From ATZT02 sp964639395 (GTDB lineage Bacteria; Actinomycetota; Actinomycetes; S36-B12; UBA5976), in the NCBI GenBank assembly GCA_964639395.1, contig CAZXCT010000028.1, positions 1 through 16,468 on the forward strand: a DNA stretch of 16,468 nt, given 5' to 3'. Positions 8,153 through 14,488 of the stretch are shown one piece after another (position 1 is the stretch's first letter; the number at the start of each line of letters is the position of its first letter). The notes under the pieces were generated by a model that did no database searches, was not told the DNA's origin, and saw nothing but the letters and a program-made list of their open reading frames with translations. The position numbers were made by a program, and so were the translations under genes.

Positions 8153-8171
8153 CTCTAGAAAGAGTATTTTG

Positions 8172-9584
8172 GTGCACCATAATTTAATTTTTAAGGTGGC
8201 CGATATTAGAGAGGCCGAATCGGCTTTAATTACAAAATTGCCGAAAGATGCCTTAATGCAGCGGGCCGCTTTTGGATTAGCCAGTTTTATCTCTCAACTT
8301 ACAAGAAACAGCGAACTAATTGCTAATCAAACAACAATTGTGGCAATTATTGGCAAAGGTAATAATGGCAAAGATTGCCTAGTCGCCGGGCAATACCTAA
8401 AACAAAAAGGTTTTAACTTTCTTAGCGTAAATCACACTGATGATTCAGAGACTGCCAAGCAAATAGTAGCGAGCGCCAATATTGTGCTAGATGGCATTGT
8501 AGGGCTGGGCGCAAGTGCACCAATATCTTCAAGTGCTAAAAATCTATTTAGCGTAGTTTCAAAAAAGGCAGTAACAATTGCGGTTGATTTACCAAGCGGG
8601 ATTAACCCAGATACGGGTGAAGTATTTAACGAAGCCTTTTGTGTAAAAGCTGATTACACCGTAACTTTTGGTGCGCTAAAAATGGGATTAGTGACGGGGC
8701 CGGCAAAAAACTATACGGGGTTAATACATTTTGTAGATATCGGCTTAGCACCATATTTAAATAAATTCTCACCACTTGCCGTGCTACCAAATGAAGCCGA
8801 GCTAAAACAATTGTTTGCAAAACGAACTGCCAGTAGCCATAAATATTCTAAAGGTGTAGTTGCGATAAATGCCGGAAGCAAAGATTACCCGGGGGCAGCA
8901 CTTTTAACACTAGAAGGCGCACTGGCTTCTGGTGTAGGGATGGTGACATATCACGGTGAAGCCGACGAAAAGTTAATTAAGAAATTTCCGCAAGTAATTT
9001 ATGGGCAAACTAATCAAAGCAAAGTTACTGCTGCCGTGCTGGGCCCGGGTCAGGTTAATTTTGTAAAAAATCATATGAAATTTATTGCAGAAAGCAAAAA
9101 GTTAATTTTGGATGCTACTGCCATACAACTTTTGGCAAAAACTCAAGTAAAGCAGTTAATTAAATCTAAAAACATTAAAGTTTTAATCACCCCTCATGAA
9201 AAAGAGGCGAAAGACCTCTGCCAATTATTGAAAATACCCTTTTCAACTAATCGCGCCAAACTTGCGCAAGATATTGCAAAAACCACCGGCGCCATTTGCT
9301 TACTAAAAGGCCCCGGGGCAATTGTGGCAAGCCCAGATTATGAATTTTTACTAATCGATCAATTTGGCGATCAAGCCCTCGCCACCGCTGGCTCAGGTGA
9401 TTTATTAGCCGGATTAATCGGGGCAATCGCTGCGAATCCAAAAACCTCACTCGCCCAAGCGGCGATTTTGGGCTTAGCAATTTTAGGCAAAGCGGGCCGG
9501 TTAGCAAAAAGCTTTGCGCCCGAGCCTGCACTAGATTTAGTTGCGCAGTCAATCCCGACTGCAATCGTTGAGTTGGTGAGTTAA
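8172..9584 (+). CDS. nnr: Bifunctional NAD(P)HX epimerase / ADP-dependent dehydratase
   Basis: This enzyme repairs hydrated NADH and NADPH: the N-terminal YjeF_N domain epimerises NAD(P)HX, and the C-terminal domain dehydrates it with ADP. With the start chosen, 470 residues are predicted. The N-terminal half has GKGNNGKDC (61-69) and VDLPSGINPDTG (138-149). The C-terminal half has GSKDYPGAALLT (from about 235), LDATA (313-317), TPHEKEA (340-346) and the catalytic ATAGSGDLLAG (404-414). The GTG at 8172 has AAAGAG seven bases upstream and starts the protein just before the conserved ADIREAES. A TTG at 8136 would overlap acpS and lacks a ribosome site. The usual NNGGDG loop reads NNGKDC here: the Asp is kept, but two Gly positions are changed. 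Confidence 0.93.
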   Translation: MHHNLIFKVADIREAESALITKLPKDALMQRAAFGLASFISQLTRNSELIANQTTIVAIIGKGNNGKDCLVAGQYLKQKGFNFLSVNHTDDSETAKQIVASANIVLDGIVGLGASAPISSSAKNLFSVVSKKAVTIAVDLPSGINPDTGEVFNEAFCVKADYTVTFGALKMGLVTGPAKNYTGLIHFVDIGLAPYLNKFSPLAVLPNEAELKQLFAKRTASSHKYSKGVVAINAGSKDYPGAALLTLEGALASGVGMVTYHGEADEKLIKKFPQVIYGQTNQSKVTAAVLGPGQVNFVKNHMKFIAESKKLILDATAIQLLAKTQVKQLIKSKNIKVLITPHEKEAKDLCQLLKIPFSTNRAKLAQDIAKTTGAICLLKGPGAIVASPDYEFLLIDQFGDQALATAGSGDLLAGLIGAIAANPKTSLAQAAILGLAILGKAGRLAKSFAPEPALDLVAQSIPTAIVELVS

Positions 9585-9586
9585 CT

Positions 9587-10684
9587 ATGGATCGTTGGAT
9601 CGAAGTCGACTTATCGGCAATTCGCGAAAACATTAAAACTTTAAAAGCACTTAGCCCTACCGCACAACTTATGGCGGTTGTTAAAGCAGACGCCTACGGT
9701 CACGGTTTAATTCAAACCGCGCAAGCCGCACGTGAGGCTGGCGCTCAGTGGCTGGGCACGGCGTTATTTGAAGAAGCCATTGAACTTAGAGCCGCAAAAG
9801 ATAACGGAAAGATTTTGGCTTGGTTGGGCGATGAAGCAGCAGACTTTCAAGAATGTATCGCGCGCGAAATAGATTTAGGGGTTTCAACGCTTTCGCAGTT
9901 AGAAAAGATCACTCAAGCGGCAAAAGCGCAAAACAAAAAAGCCCAAGTTCATATAAAGGTGGACACTGGTTTAAATCGAAACGGTGTTTCATTTGAAGGA
10001 TTTTTAGATTTTTATCAGGCAATTAAAACTAACCCGGCACTAAATCTAGTGGGGGTAATGAGCCATTTTGCGTTCCCAGATGAACCAGAAAATGAAATAA
10101 ATCTTGAGCAAATCGCAAAGTTTAATAAACTAAAAACTCAAGTTAATGACCCAGTGATTTTTCATTTAGCAAACTCTATGGCAACTATGGCTTTACCTCT
10201 TACGCATTATGATTTAGTAAGACCAGGATTGGCTATTTACGGTCTTCACCCAACTGGCAAAGTTGAAAAGGCAAGACAATACAAATTAAAACCAAGTATG
10301 AGTTTGAAAGCAAAAATCGTTAACTTAAAGCCAGCAAAATCACAGCAAGGCGTGTCCTACAACCACACTTATACAACTAAAGCCGACACCCAGCTTGCGG
10401 TCATTCCGCTGGGTTATTCAGATGGAATAGATCGTAAAGCCGCAAATGCTGCCCCCTTAGAAATTGCTGGCAAAATTTATAAAATTTCGGGCCGAGTTTG
10501 TATGGACCAATTCGTTGTTGATGTAGGCAGTGAATTTAATAACCCCAAGGCAGTTGCGACTTTATTTGGCGATAGCGCAAAAGGTTGCCCCAGCGTAGAA
10601 GATTGGGCTGATGCGCTTGGCACCATTAACTATGAAATTATTGCCCGCTTAGCCACGCGATTAAAAAGGGTTTATTTGAATTAA
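9587..10684 (+). CDS. alr: Alanine racemase
   Basis: Alr is a PLP enzyme that converts L- to D-alanine for peptidoglycan. The 365-residue protein has the PLP-lysine motif AVVKADAYGHG with Lys33, the GLNRNG loop with Arg131, and HLANSMA and RPGLAIYG motifs in the barrel. The catalytic Tyr258 lies in GVSYNHTYT. RVCMDQFVVDVG (303-314) is the C-terminal domain signature. All active-site residues are present and the length is typical. The ATG lies two bases after nnr. The stop TAA overlaps the tsaE start by one base (TAATG), so tsaE translation is likely coupled to alr. Confidence 0.97.
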   Translation: MDRWIEVDLSAIRENIKTLKALSPTAQLMAVVKADAYGHGLIQTAQAAREAGAQWLGTALFEEAIELRAAKDNGKILAWLGDEAADFQECIAREIDLGVSTLSQLEKITQAAKAQNKKAQVHIKVDTGLNRNGVSFEGFLDFYQAIKTNPALNLVGVMSHFAFPDEPENEINLEQIAKFNKLKTQVNDPVIFHLANSMATMALPLTHYDLVRPGLAIYGLHPTGKVEKARQYKLKPSMSLKAKIVNLKPAKSQQGVSYNHTYTTKADTQLAVIPLGYSDGIDRKAANAAPLEIAGKIYKISGRVCMDQFVVDVGSEFNNPKAVATLFGDSAKGCPSVEDWADALGTINYEIIARLATRLKRVYLN

Positions 10685-11139
10685 TGATTTCAATTCAAAC
10701 TCACTCAAGAACTCAAACCCAAGACCTCGCGCAAAAGTTAGCCACTAAATTAAAAGCGGGGGATGTGCTTTTACTCTCGGGCAACTTAGGTGCAGGCAAA
10801 ACTACCTTTACGCAAGGATTAGCAAAAACCCTACATGTAAAAGGCAATGTCACCAGCCCCACTTTTGTGATTGCGCGGCTTCATAAAAGTTTGCAAAATG
10901 GCCCAGACTTATTGCACGTAGATGCTTACCGCTTGAACTCTTTGGCTGAGATCCAAGATTTAGATTTAATTAGCGATCTATCGCATGCAGTAGTGGTCGT
11001 GGAGTGGCCACGCGAAATGGTCAATGACTTATCAGAAGACCCAATAATTATTGAATTAGTCGCTGATCGAGCGCAAGACGAAACACGCACCATCCAAATT
11101 TCAGCAAATAAAGAAATTGAAGAGTTTTTACAAAAATGA
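10684..11139 (+). CDS. tsaE: tRNA t6A biosynthesis ATPase TsaE
   Basis: TsaE is the small ATPase that supports the TsaB-TsaD complex in making N6-threonylcarbamoyladenosine at position 37 of ANN-decoding tRNAs. The 151-residue product has the P-loop GNLGAGKTT (33-41), the TSPTF switch segment (57-61), HVDAYRL (78-84) and VVEWP, all standard for the family. It starts on the alr stop (1-bp overlap) and its stop overlaps the tsaB start as ATGA, fitting stoichiometric production of the t6A proteins. Confidence 0.95.
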   Translation: MISIQTHSRTQTQDLAQKLATKLKAGDVLLLSGNLGAGKTTFTQGLAKTLHVKGNVTSPTFVIARLHKSLQNGPDLLHVDAYRLNSLAEIQDLDLISDLSHAVVVVEWPREMVNDLSEDPIIIELVADRAQDETRTIQISANKEIEEFLQK

Positions 11140-11786
11140 AAGATAATATTTTTTTAGCGATCGACACTTCTACCGCACAGATTTCAGTTGCGATAGTCAA
11201 AGCAGACGAAGTGCTAGCAGCAGTAAGTAAGGTTGATGCTTTGCGTCATGCTGAGTTAGCAAGCAACTTAATTGAACAAGCCCTAGCGCAAGCCCAACTA
11301 AAACCAAAAGCAATCGACAACTACCTATGCGGAATTGGCCCAGGGCCTTTTACTGGGTTAAGAGTTGGTGTTATTACTGCAAAGATTATGGCGCTAGTCA
11401 ATGAAAAACCGGTTTACGGTATTTGCTCTCATGATGGCATTGCTATAACTCAAAATTTTGAAAACGAATTTACCGTGGTAACTGATGCTAGAAGAAAAGA
11501 AGTTTATGCAACGGCTTATCTAAAAAATAAAAGAGTAGATACCCCACTAGTTTTAAAGCGTGAGCTGATCACTTCAAAAAATATAGTAGAAGACGTCTAC
11601 CCCCTAGCCCAAAATTTGATTAAACAAGCGCAATTTGCCATCGCACAAAATCAAGAATTAAAAGTAACAAATTTTATTTTAGATGAAGCGCAAAATGATG
11701 GGGCAAAAGTTAAATTACCCTCAGATATCTTGCTTCCGGCAATTCCTTTGTATTTAAGAGTCCCGGATGCGAAGCCAAAGCCATGA
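11136..11786 (+). CDS. tsaB: tRNA t6A biosynthesis protein TsaB
   Basis: TsaB is an ASKHA-fold paralogue of TsaD that lacks catalysis and forms the scaffold of the t6A complex. The 216-residue protein starts with LAIDTSTAQISVAI, contains RHAELASNLI and the family hallmark GPGPFTGLRVG (68-78), and has VTDARRKEVYA in the second half. Length is normal. The ATGA overlaps on both sides, with tsaE and with rimI, indicate tight coupling. Confidence 0.94.
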   Translation: MKDNIFLAIDTSTAQISVAIVKADEVLAAVSKVDALRHAELASNLIEQALAQAQLKPKAIDNYLCGIGPGPFTGLRVGVITAKIMALVNEKPVYGICSHDGIAITQNFENEFTVVTDARRKEVYATAYLKNKRVDTPLVLKRELITSKNIVEDVYPLAQNLIKQAQFAIAQNQELKVTNFILDEAQNDGAKVKLPSDILLPAIPLYLRVPDAKPKP

Positions 11787-12229
11787 CTGAATTAAAAGAA
11801 TTTCGCTATTGGCATATCCCTAAAGCCCACGAGATTGAGTTGACGGTATTTGCGCAAACCCCATGGGGTGAGGCATCTTTTTGGAGCGAGTTGGCGCAAC
11901 CTAATCGTCATTATTTGTGCTTTGAAGAAAATGAAGAATTGATTGGCTACGGTGGTATCGCACTCAACGGATCCGAAGCAGATTTACAAACTCTCGTTAT
12001 TGCCCCTAAATATCAAGGCAAAGGATTAGCGAGTGAGCTATTAACCCAACTATTAGCAAAAGCAAAGACTAGCGGGGTAAAGCGAGTGTTTTTAGAAGTT
12101 GTTTTTGATAACGAAGCAGCAATTGCGCTTTATAAAAAATTTAACTTTGAGCAGATCGCACTTCGCCAAAAGTATTACCCAAATGGTAAAGCGGCAATTA
12201 TCATGCAATTAGATTGGCGGGGATTATGA
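11783..12229 (+). CDS. rimI: GNAT-family ribosomal-protein-alanine N-acetyltransferase RimI
   Basis: RimI acetylates the N-terminal alanine of ribosomal protein S18 in E. coli. The 148-residue product is a single GNAT domain with the acetyl-CoA pyrophosphate-binding motif YQGKGLASELL (77-87), LEVVFDNEAAIALYKKFNF (104-122), and a Tyr-Tyr pair near the end (131-132). This is the pattern of RimI-like enzymes. Its place between tsaB and tsaD is the usual one in Actinobacteria and supports the name. The true substrate could differ in this organism. It overlaps tsaB and tsaD by 4 bp each. Confidence 0.88.
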   Translation: MTELKEFRYWHIPKAHEIELTVFAQTPWGEASFWSELAQPNRHYLCFEENEELIGYGGIALNGSEADLQTLVIAPKYQGKGLASELLTQLLAKAKTSGVKRVFLEVVFDNEAAIALYKKFNFEQIALRQKYYPNGKAAIIMQLDWRGL

Positions 12230-13269
12230 GTGAGCCAATAGTTTTAGGTATCGAAACGTCTTGCGATGAAACTGGTATTGGCATCGTGCACGGTTATAAA
12301 TTGTTAGGGGAGGCTTTAGCATCTAGCGTTGATGAGCACGCCCGCTTTGGTGGGGTAGTGCCAGAAGTGGCAAGCCGCGCTCATGTCGCGGCGATGATCC
12401 CTACTATTAATTTTGCTTTAGAAAAAGCCAAACTAAAACTAACTGACGTTGACGCTATTGCGGTAACTAGTGGCCCGGGGTTAGCGGGCGCTTTGGTAGT
12501 TGGTGTGGCTGCCGCAAAAGCGCTTGCGGTTTCACTTGATAAGCCAATTTACGGAGTTAATCATTTATCAGCCCACGTTGCAGTAGATCAACTAGAAAAC
12601 GGAAAACTACCTGAACCAGCCATAGCATTGCTAGTTTCAGGTGGACACTCATCTATTTTGAAAGTAAATAAATTATCAGAGCCAATTCAATCTTTAGGTA
12701 GCACGATGGATGATGCTGCTGGTGAAGCATTTGACAAAGTTGCGCGTCTTTTAGGCTTACCGTTTCCGGGTGGCCCGTGGATTGATAAAGCCGCCCAAAA
12801 TGCAAATGCTGAGGCAATTAAATTCCCGCAAGGATTCAGCGCCCCAGAAGACCAAAAAGATCATGCATATGATTTTTCATTTTCAGGGGTTAAAACTGCA
12901 GTTTTGCGATGGATAGAGAATCATCAATTAACCAATACACAATTGCCAGTAAATGACATTGCAGCAAGTTTTCAAAAAGCGGTAGTTGAAGTTTTAGTGA
13001 GAAAAACTTTTAAAGCCGCTAAGGATTTTGGTATTGAGACGGTTGTGATCGGCGGGGGAGTTGCGGCCAATTCTCAATTAAGAGCGTTAGCCACCAGTGA
13101 GGGTGAAAAGCAAAACTTAAAGGTGAGAATTCCGCGCCCCGGCCTTTGCACCGATAACGGAGCGATGGTAGCGGCCTTAGCGGCGCAATTGATAAGCAGC
13201 AACATCAAGCCAAGTGAATTAGAATTTGCGGTTGATCCAAGCCAACCCATTGAATTAACAAATATTTAA
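12226..13269 (+). CDS. tsaD: tRNA N6-adenosine threonylcarbamoyltransferase TsaD
   Basis: TsaD is the catalytic subunit that transfers threonylcarbamoyl to A37 of tRNA. The 347-residue protein has GIETSCDETGIG near the N-terminus, the metal-binding NHLSAH motif (His113 and His117), LLVSGGHSS, GSTMDDAAGEAFDKVARLLGL, FSFSGVKTA, and GGGVAANSQLR near the C-terminus. All are intact. The ATG at 12226 forms an ATGA overlap with the rimI stop; a TTG four codons earlier has no support. The stop overlaps the stop of the leftward toxin gene within TTAA, so no terminator separates them. Confidence 0.97.
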   Translation: MSEPIVLGIETSCDETGIGIVHGYKLLGEALASSVDEHARFGGVVPEVASRAHVAAMIPTINFALEKAKLKLTDVDAIAVTSGPGLAGALVVGVAAAKALAVSLDKPIYGVNHLSAHVAVDQLENGKLPEPAIALLVSGGHSSILKVNKLSEPIQSLGSTMDDAAGEAFDKVARLLGLPFPGGPWIDKAAQNANAEAIKFPQGFSAPEDQKDHAYDFSFSGVKTAVLRWIENHQLTNTQLPVNDIAASFQKAVVEVLVRKTFKAAKDFGIETVVIGGGVAANSQLRALATSEGEKQNLKVRIPRPGLCTDNGAMVAALAAQLISSNIKPSELEFAVDPSQPIELTNI

Positions 13270-13649
13270 GCTGGAGATGCGGTAGGCAATTTTAAATCTT
13301 GTAGCGCGCGAATCATCTGTTTGTCATAAGTGATAACAGATTTGATATAATTTTGTATACCTTTGACAGTGGCTATATGAATTGAATCCAAAGATTTAAG
13401 GTAGGGGATATCAACTAAATCTCTTGCTTGTGAGATAACTCCTTGGTTAATATCAAAAAATGTAATTTTTTTAATAACCTGATCAGCGACCTTAATGCTT
13501 GATTTATTTAATCTTGAACAGACTCTATAAACCTCTATTTTTGTTAAATCCGAAGACACCAAATCACCTTTCAAAAACTGGCGCAAAGCAGTTGACTCTG
13601 ATTCAATGAAGATTAGTTTTACAACAGCACTGCTATCTAAATAATACAA
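13266..13649 (-). CDS. vapC: PIN-domain ribonuclease toxin, VapC-like
   Basis: VapC toxins are PIN-domain RNases, usually cleaving tRNA or rRNA, held inactive by a co-encoded antitoxin. The 127-residue product begins MYYLDSSAVVKL and has all four conserved acidic residues of the active site: Asp5, Glu39 (KIEVYR), Asp88 (LKSLDSIHIATV) and Asp109 (VITYDKQM). It therefore looks catalytically competent. The start is TTG, one base after the antitoxin stop, with GAAGAG seven bases upstream; the weak start may keep toxin below antitoxin. It is the second gene of a leftward pair and ends tail-to-tail on tsaD with overlapping stops. Confidence 0.87.
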   Translation of the reverse strand: MYYLDSSAVVKLIFIESESTALRQFLKGDLVSSDLTKIEVYRVCSRLNKSSIKVADQVIKKITFFDINQGVISQARDLVDIPYLKSLDSIHIATVKGIQNYIKSVITYDKQMIRALQDLKLPTASPA

Positions 13650-13650
13650 A

Positions 13651-13920
13651 CTAGATCTCTTCGTCTCTGAGCTCTTGAAGTATCTCTGTTGCAGTTTTAC
13701 TTCCTTTAATTTTTATTGGCTCGGGCAATTCGCCGTCGGGATCCGCTGCGGGAGTTAAAACCCCTAACTCAAATAGTTTGTCGATCAGTCTTTTCTCGAT
13801 TCCTGAAATTGTGGCAACTGGTTTGCCCCATTCGGTAATAGTCACTAACTCACCTTGTTTGACTTCGTCCAGAATTTTTGAAGCATTTTGCCTTAGCTCG
13901 CGCACCCCGTAAGTTTTCAT
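13651..13920 (-). CDS. Phd/YefM-family antitoxin of the VapC-like toxin
   Basis: Phd/YefM antitoxins bind their toxin through the C-terminal half and repress their own operon through the N-terminal half. The 89-residue product starts MKTYGVRELRQNASKILDEVKQGELVTITEWGKPVATI, the standard DNA-binding fold of the family. A charged, probably flexible C-terminal segment follows (LPEPIKIKG...EILQELRDEEI). I chose the ATG at 13920 because the homology starts there; the reading frame continues about 30 codons upstream, but that part runs through the operator palindrome and does not resemble the family. There is no ribosome site before this ATG. A TACATT box six bases upstream suggests a leaderless mRNA. 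Confidence 0.87.
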   Translation of the reverse strand: MKTYGVRELRQNASKILDEVKQGELVTITEWGKPVATISGIEKRLIDKLFELGVLTPAADPDGELPEPIKIKGSKTATEILQELRDEEI

Positions 13921-13925
13921 AAAAC

Positions 13926-13959
13926 AAATGTAGCACAATAAATAAATTGTGCTACATTT
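13926..13959. promoter_or_regulatory. Inverted-repeat operator of the toxin-antitoxin operon
   Basis: A perfect 14-bp inverted repeat (13926-13939 and 13946-13959, core TGTAGCACAAT / ATTGTGCTACA) is separated by 6 bp and lies 5 bp before the antitoxin start codon. It is AT-rich and lacks a T tract at useful spacing, so it is more likely a protein-binding site than a terminator. The position is as expected for autoregulation by a Phd/YefM antitoxin-toxin complex. This function is inferred. Confidence 0.75.
13927..13932 (-). promoter_or_regulatory. Candidate -10 box of a leaderless antitoxin promoter
   Basis: On the minus strand, TACATT (a TAnnnT box) ends six bases before the antitoxin ATG, so transcription could begin at the A of the start codon. 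The box lies within the proximal arm of the operator palindrome, so repressor binding would block it. No good -35 box is seen at 16-18 bp. Confidence 0.4.
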
Positions 13960-13999
13960 TAAACTTAATCCAATAAACAAAGACACTTTTTGCGATAAG

Positions 14000-14026
14000 T
14001 TGGCACTCAACTTGACAGAGTGCTAA
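14000..14026. promoter_or_regulatory. CIRCE element, HrcA repressor operator
   Basis: TTGGCACTC, nine bases, GAGTGCTAA: this matches the CIRCE consensus (TTAGCACTC-N9-GAGTGCTAA) with one mismatch in the left arm. It lies 90-116 bp before groES. HrcA binds CIRCE and releases it upon heat shock, so groESL is predicted to be HrcA-regulated. The -35 box of the groES promoter lies in and just past the spacer. Confidence 0.95.
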
Positions 14027-14040
14027 CTGTTTCCTAAATT
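14012..14040 (+). promoter_or_regulatory. groESL promoter
   Basis: A consensus -35 TTGACA (14012-14017) is followed after exactly 17 bp by TAAATT (14035-14040), a TAnnnT -10 box. Transcription should start near 14046, giving a leader of about 70 bases before groES. The -35 box lies in the CIRCE spacer, so HrcA binding would directly occlude RNA polymerase. Confidence 0.85.
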
Positions 14041-14062
14041 AGGACATGGCGATTTTGCCAAT

Positions 14063-14089
14063 ACTGACGGGACGTCCCCGCCAGTTTTT
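14063..14089 (+). other. Stem-loop followed by five T in the groES leader
   Basis: ACTG-A-CGGG (14063-14071) can pair with CCCG-C-CAGT (14077-14085), leaving one A/C mismatch and a five-base loop, and TTTTT (14085-14089) follows. This resembles a weak intrinsic terminator or a stabilising hairpin. A smaller stem, TGGC-gatttt-GCCA (14047-14060), lies just upstream, at the predicted 5' end of the mRNA. TCCCC (14075-14079) is also complementary to GGGGA of the groES ribosome site. A regulatory role is speculative. Confidence 0.45.
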
Positions 14090-14115
14090 CCAAAGCCCAT
14101 GAAGGGGAGTCAAGC

Positions 14116-14415
14116 GTGGCTGTAAATATCAAGCCCCTAGAAGATCGCGTCTTGGTCGAAGTACTAGATGCCGAAACCACAACTGCATCAGGATTAGTAA
14201 TTCCTGATACCGCAAAAGAAAAGCCACAAGAAGGCAAAGTTTTGGCAGTTGGTCCAGGTCGCTTTAATGAAGATGGCGATGCGCGTTTGCCATTAGATAT
14301 CAGCGTTGGCGACACCGTTGTTTTTAGCAAATACGGTGGAACCGAGCTTAACTACGACGGCAAGGATTACTTATTACTTTCTAGCCGTGACGTACTAGCG
14401 GTAGTAAACAAATAA
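14116..14415 (+). CDS. groES: Co-chaperonin GroES
   Basis: GroES is the ten-kilodalton lid that caps the GroEL chamber during ATP-driven folding. The 99-residue product has IKPLEDRVLVEVLDAE at the N-terminus, the mobile-loop segment TTTASGLVIPDTAKEKPQEGKVLAVGPG (about 22-49) and SKYGGTELNYDGKDYLLLSSRDVLAVV at the end. Length is typical. The start is GTG, with an excellent ribosome site AAGGGGAG six bases upstream. It is the first gene of groESL, behind the CIRCE-controlled promoter. Confidence 0.98.
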   Translation: MAVNIKPLEDRVLVEVLDAETTTASGLVIPDTAKEKPQEGKVLAVGPGRFNEDGDARLPLDISVGDTVVFSKYGGTELNYDGKDYLLLSSRDVLAVVNK

Positions 14416-14425
14416 CAAATTAAAT

Positions 14426-14455
14426 GATCTGACTCGAAACAATTCGGGTCAGATC
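14426..14455 (+). other. Strong hairpin between groES and groEL
   Basis: Thirteen bases (14426-14438, core GATCTGACTCGAA) pair with 14443-14455 across an ACAA loop, with a single G-U wobble. The hairpin is followed by A-rich sequence, not T, so it is not a classical rho-independent terminator on this strand. It could serve as an mRNA processing or stability element between groES and groEL, or as a U-tract-less terminator that lowers groEL. The structure is visible; its role is inferred. Confidence 0.6.
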
Positions 14456-14488
14456 AAAAAATCTCAACAATAGGTAGGTAAAAATAAA

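Noticed and set aside
8136..8171. TTG start of nnr at 8136
   Set aside because: It overlaps acpS, has no ribosome site, and adds residues unlike the family. GTG at 8172 has a ribosome site.
12214..12225. TTG start of tsaD at 12214
   Set aside because: The ATG at 12226 forms the ATGA overlap repeated through this operon.
13921..14010. Thirty extra N-terminal codons for the antitoxin
   Set aside because: They read through the operator palindrome and do not resemble Phd/YefM proteins, which begin at the ATG at 13920.
14426..14455. Rho-independent terminator after groES
   Set aside because: The stem is followed by A, not T, on the coding strand, and groEL follows in the classic groESL arrangement.
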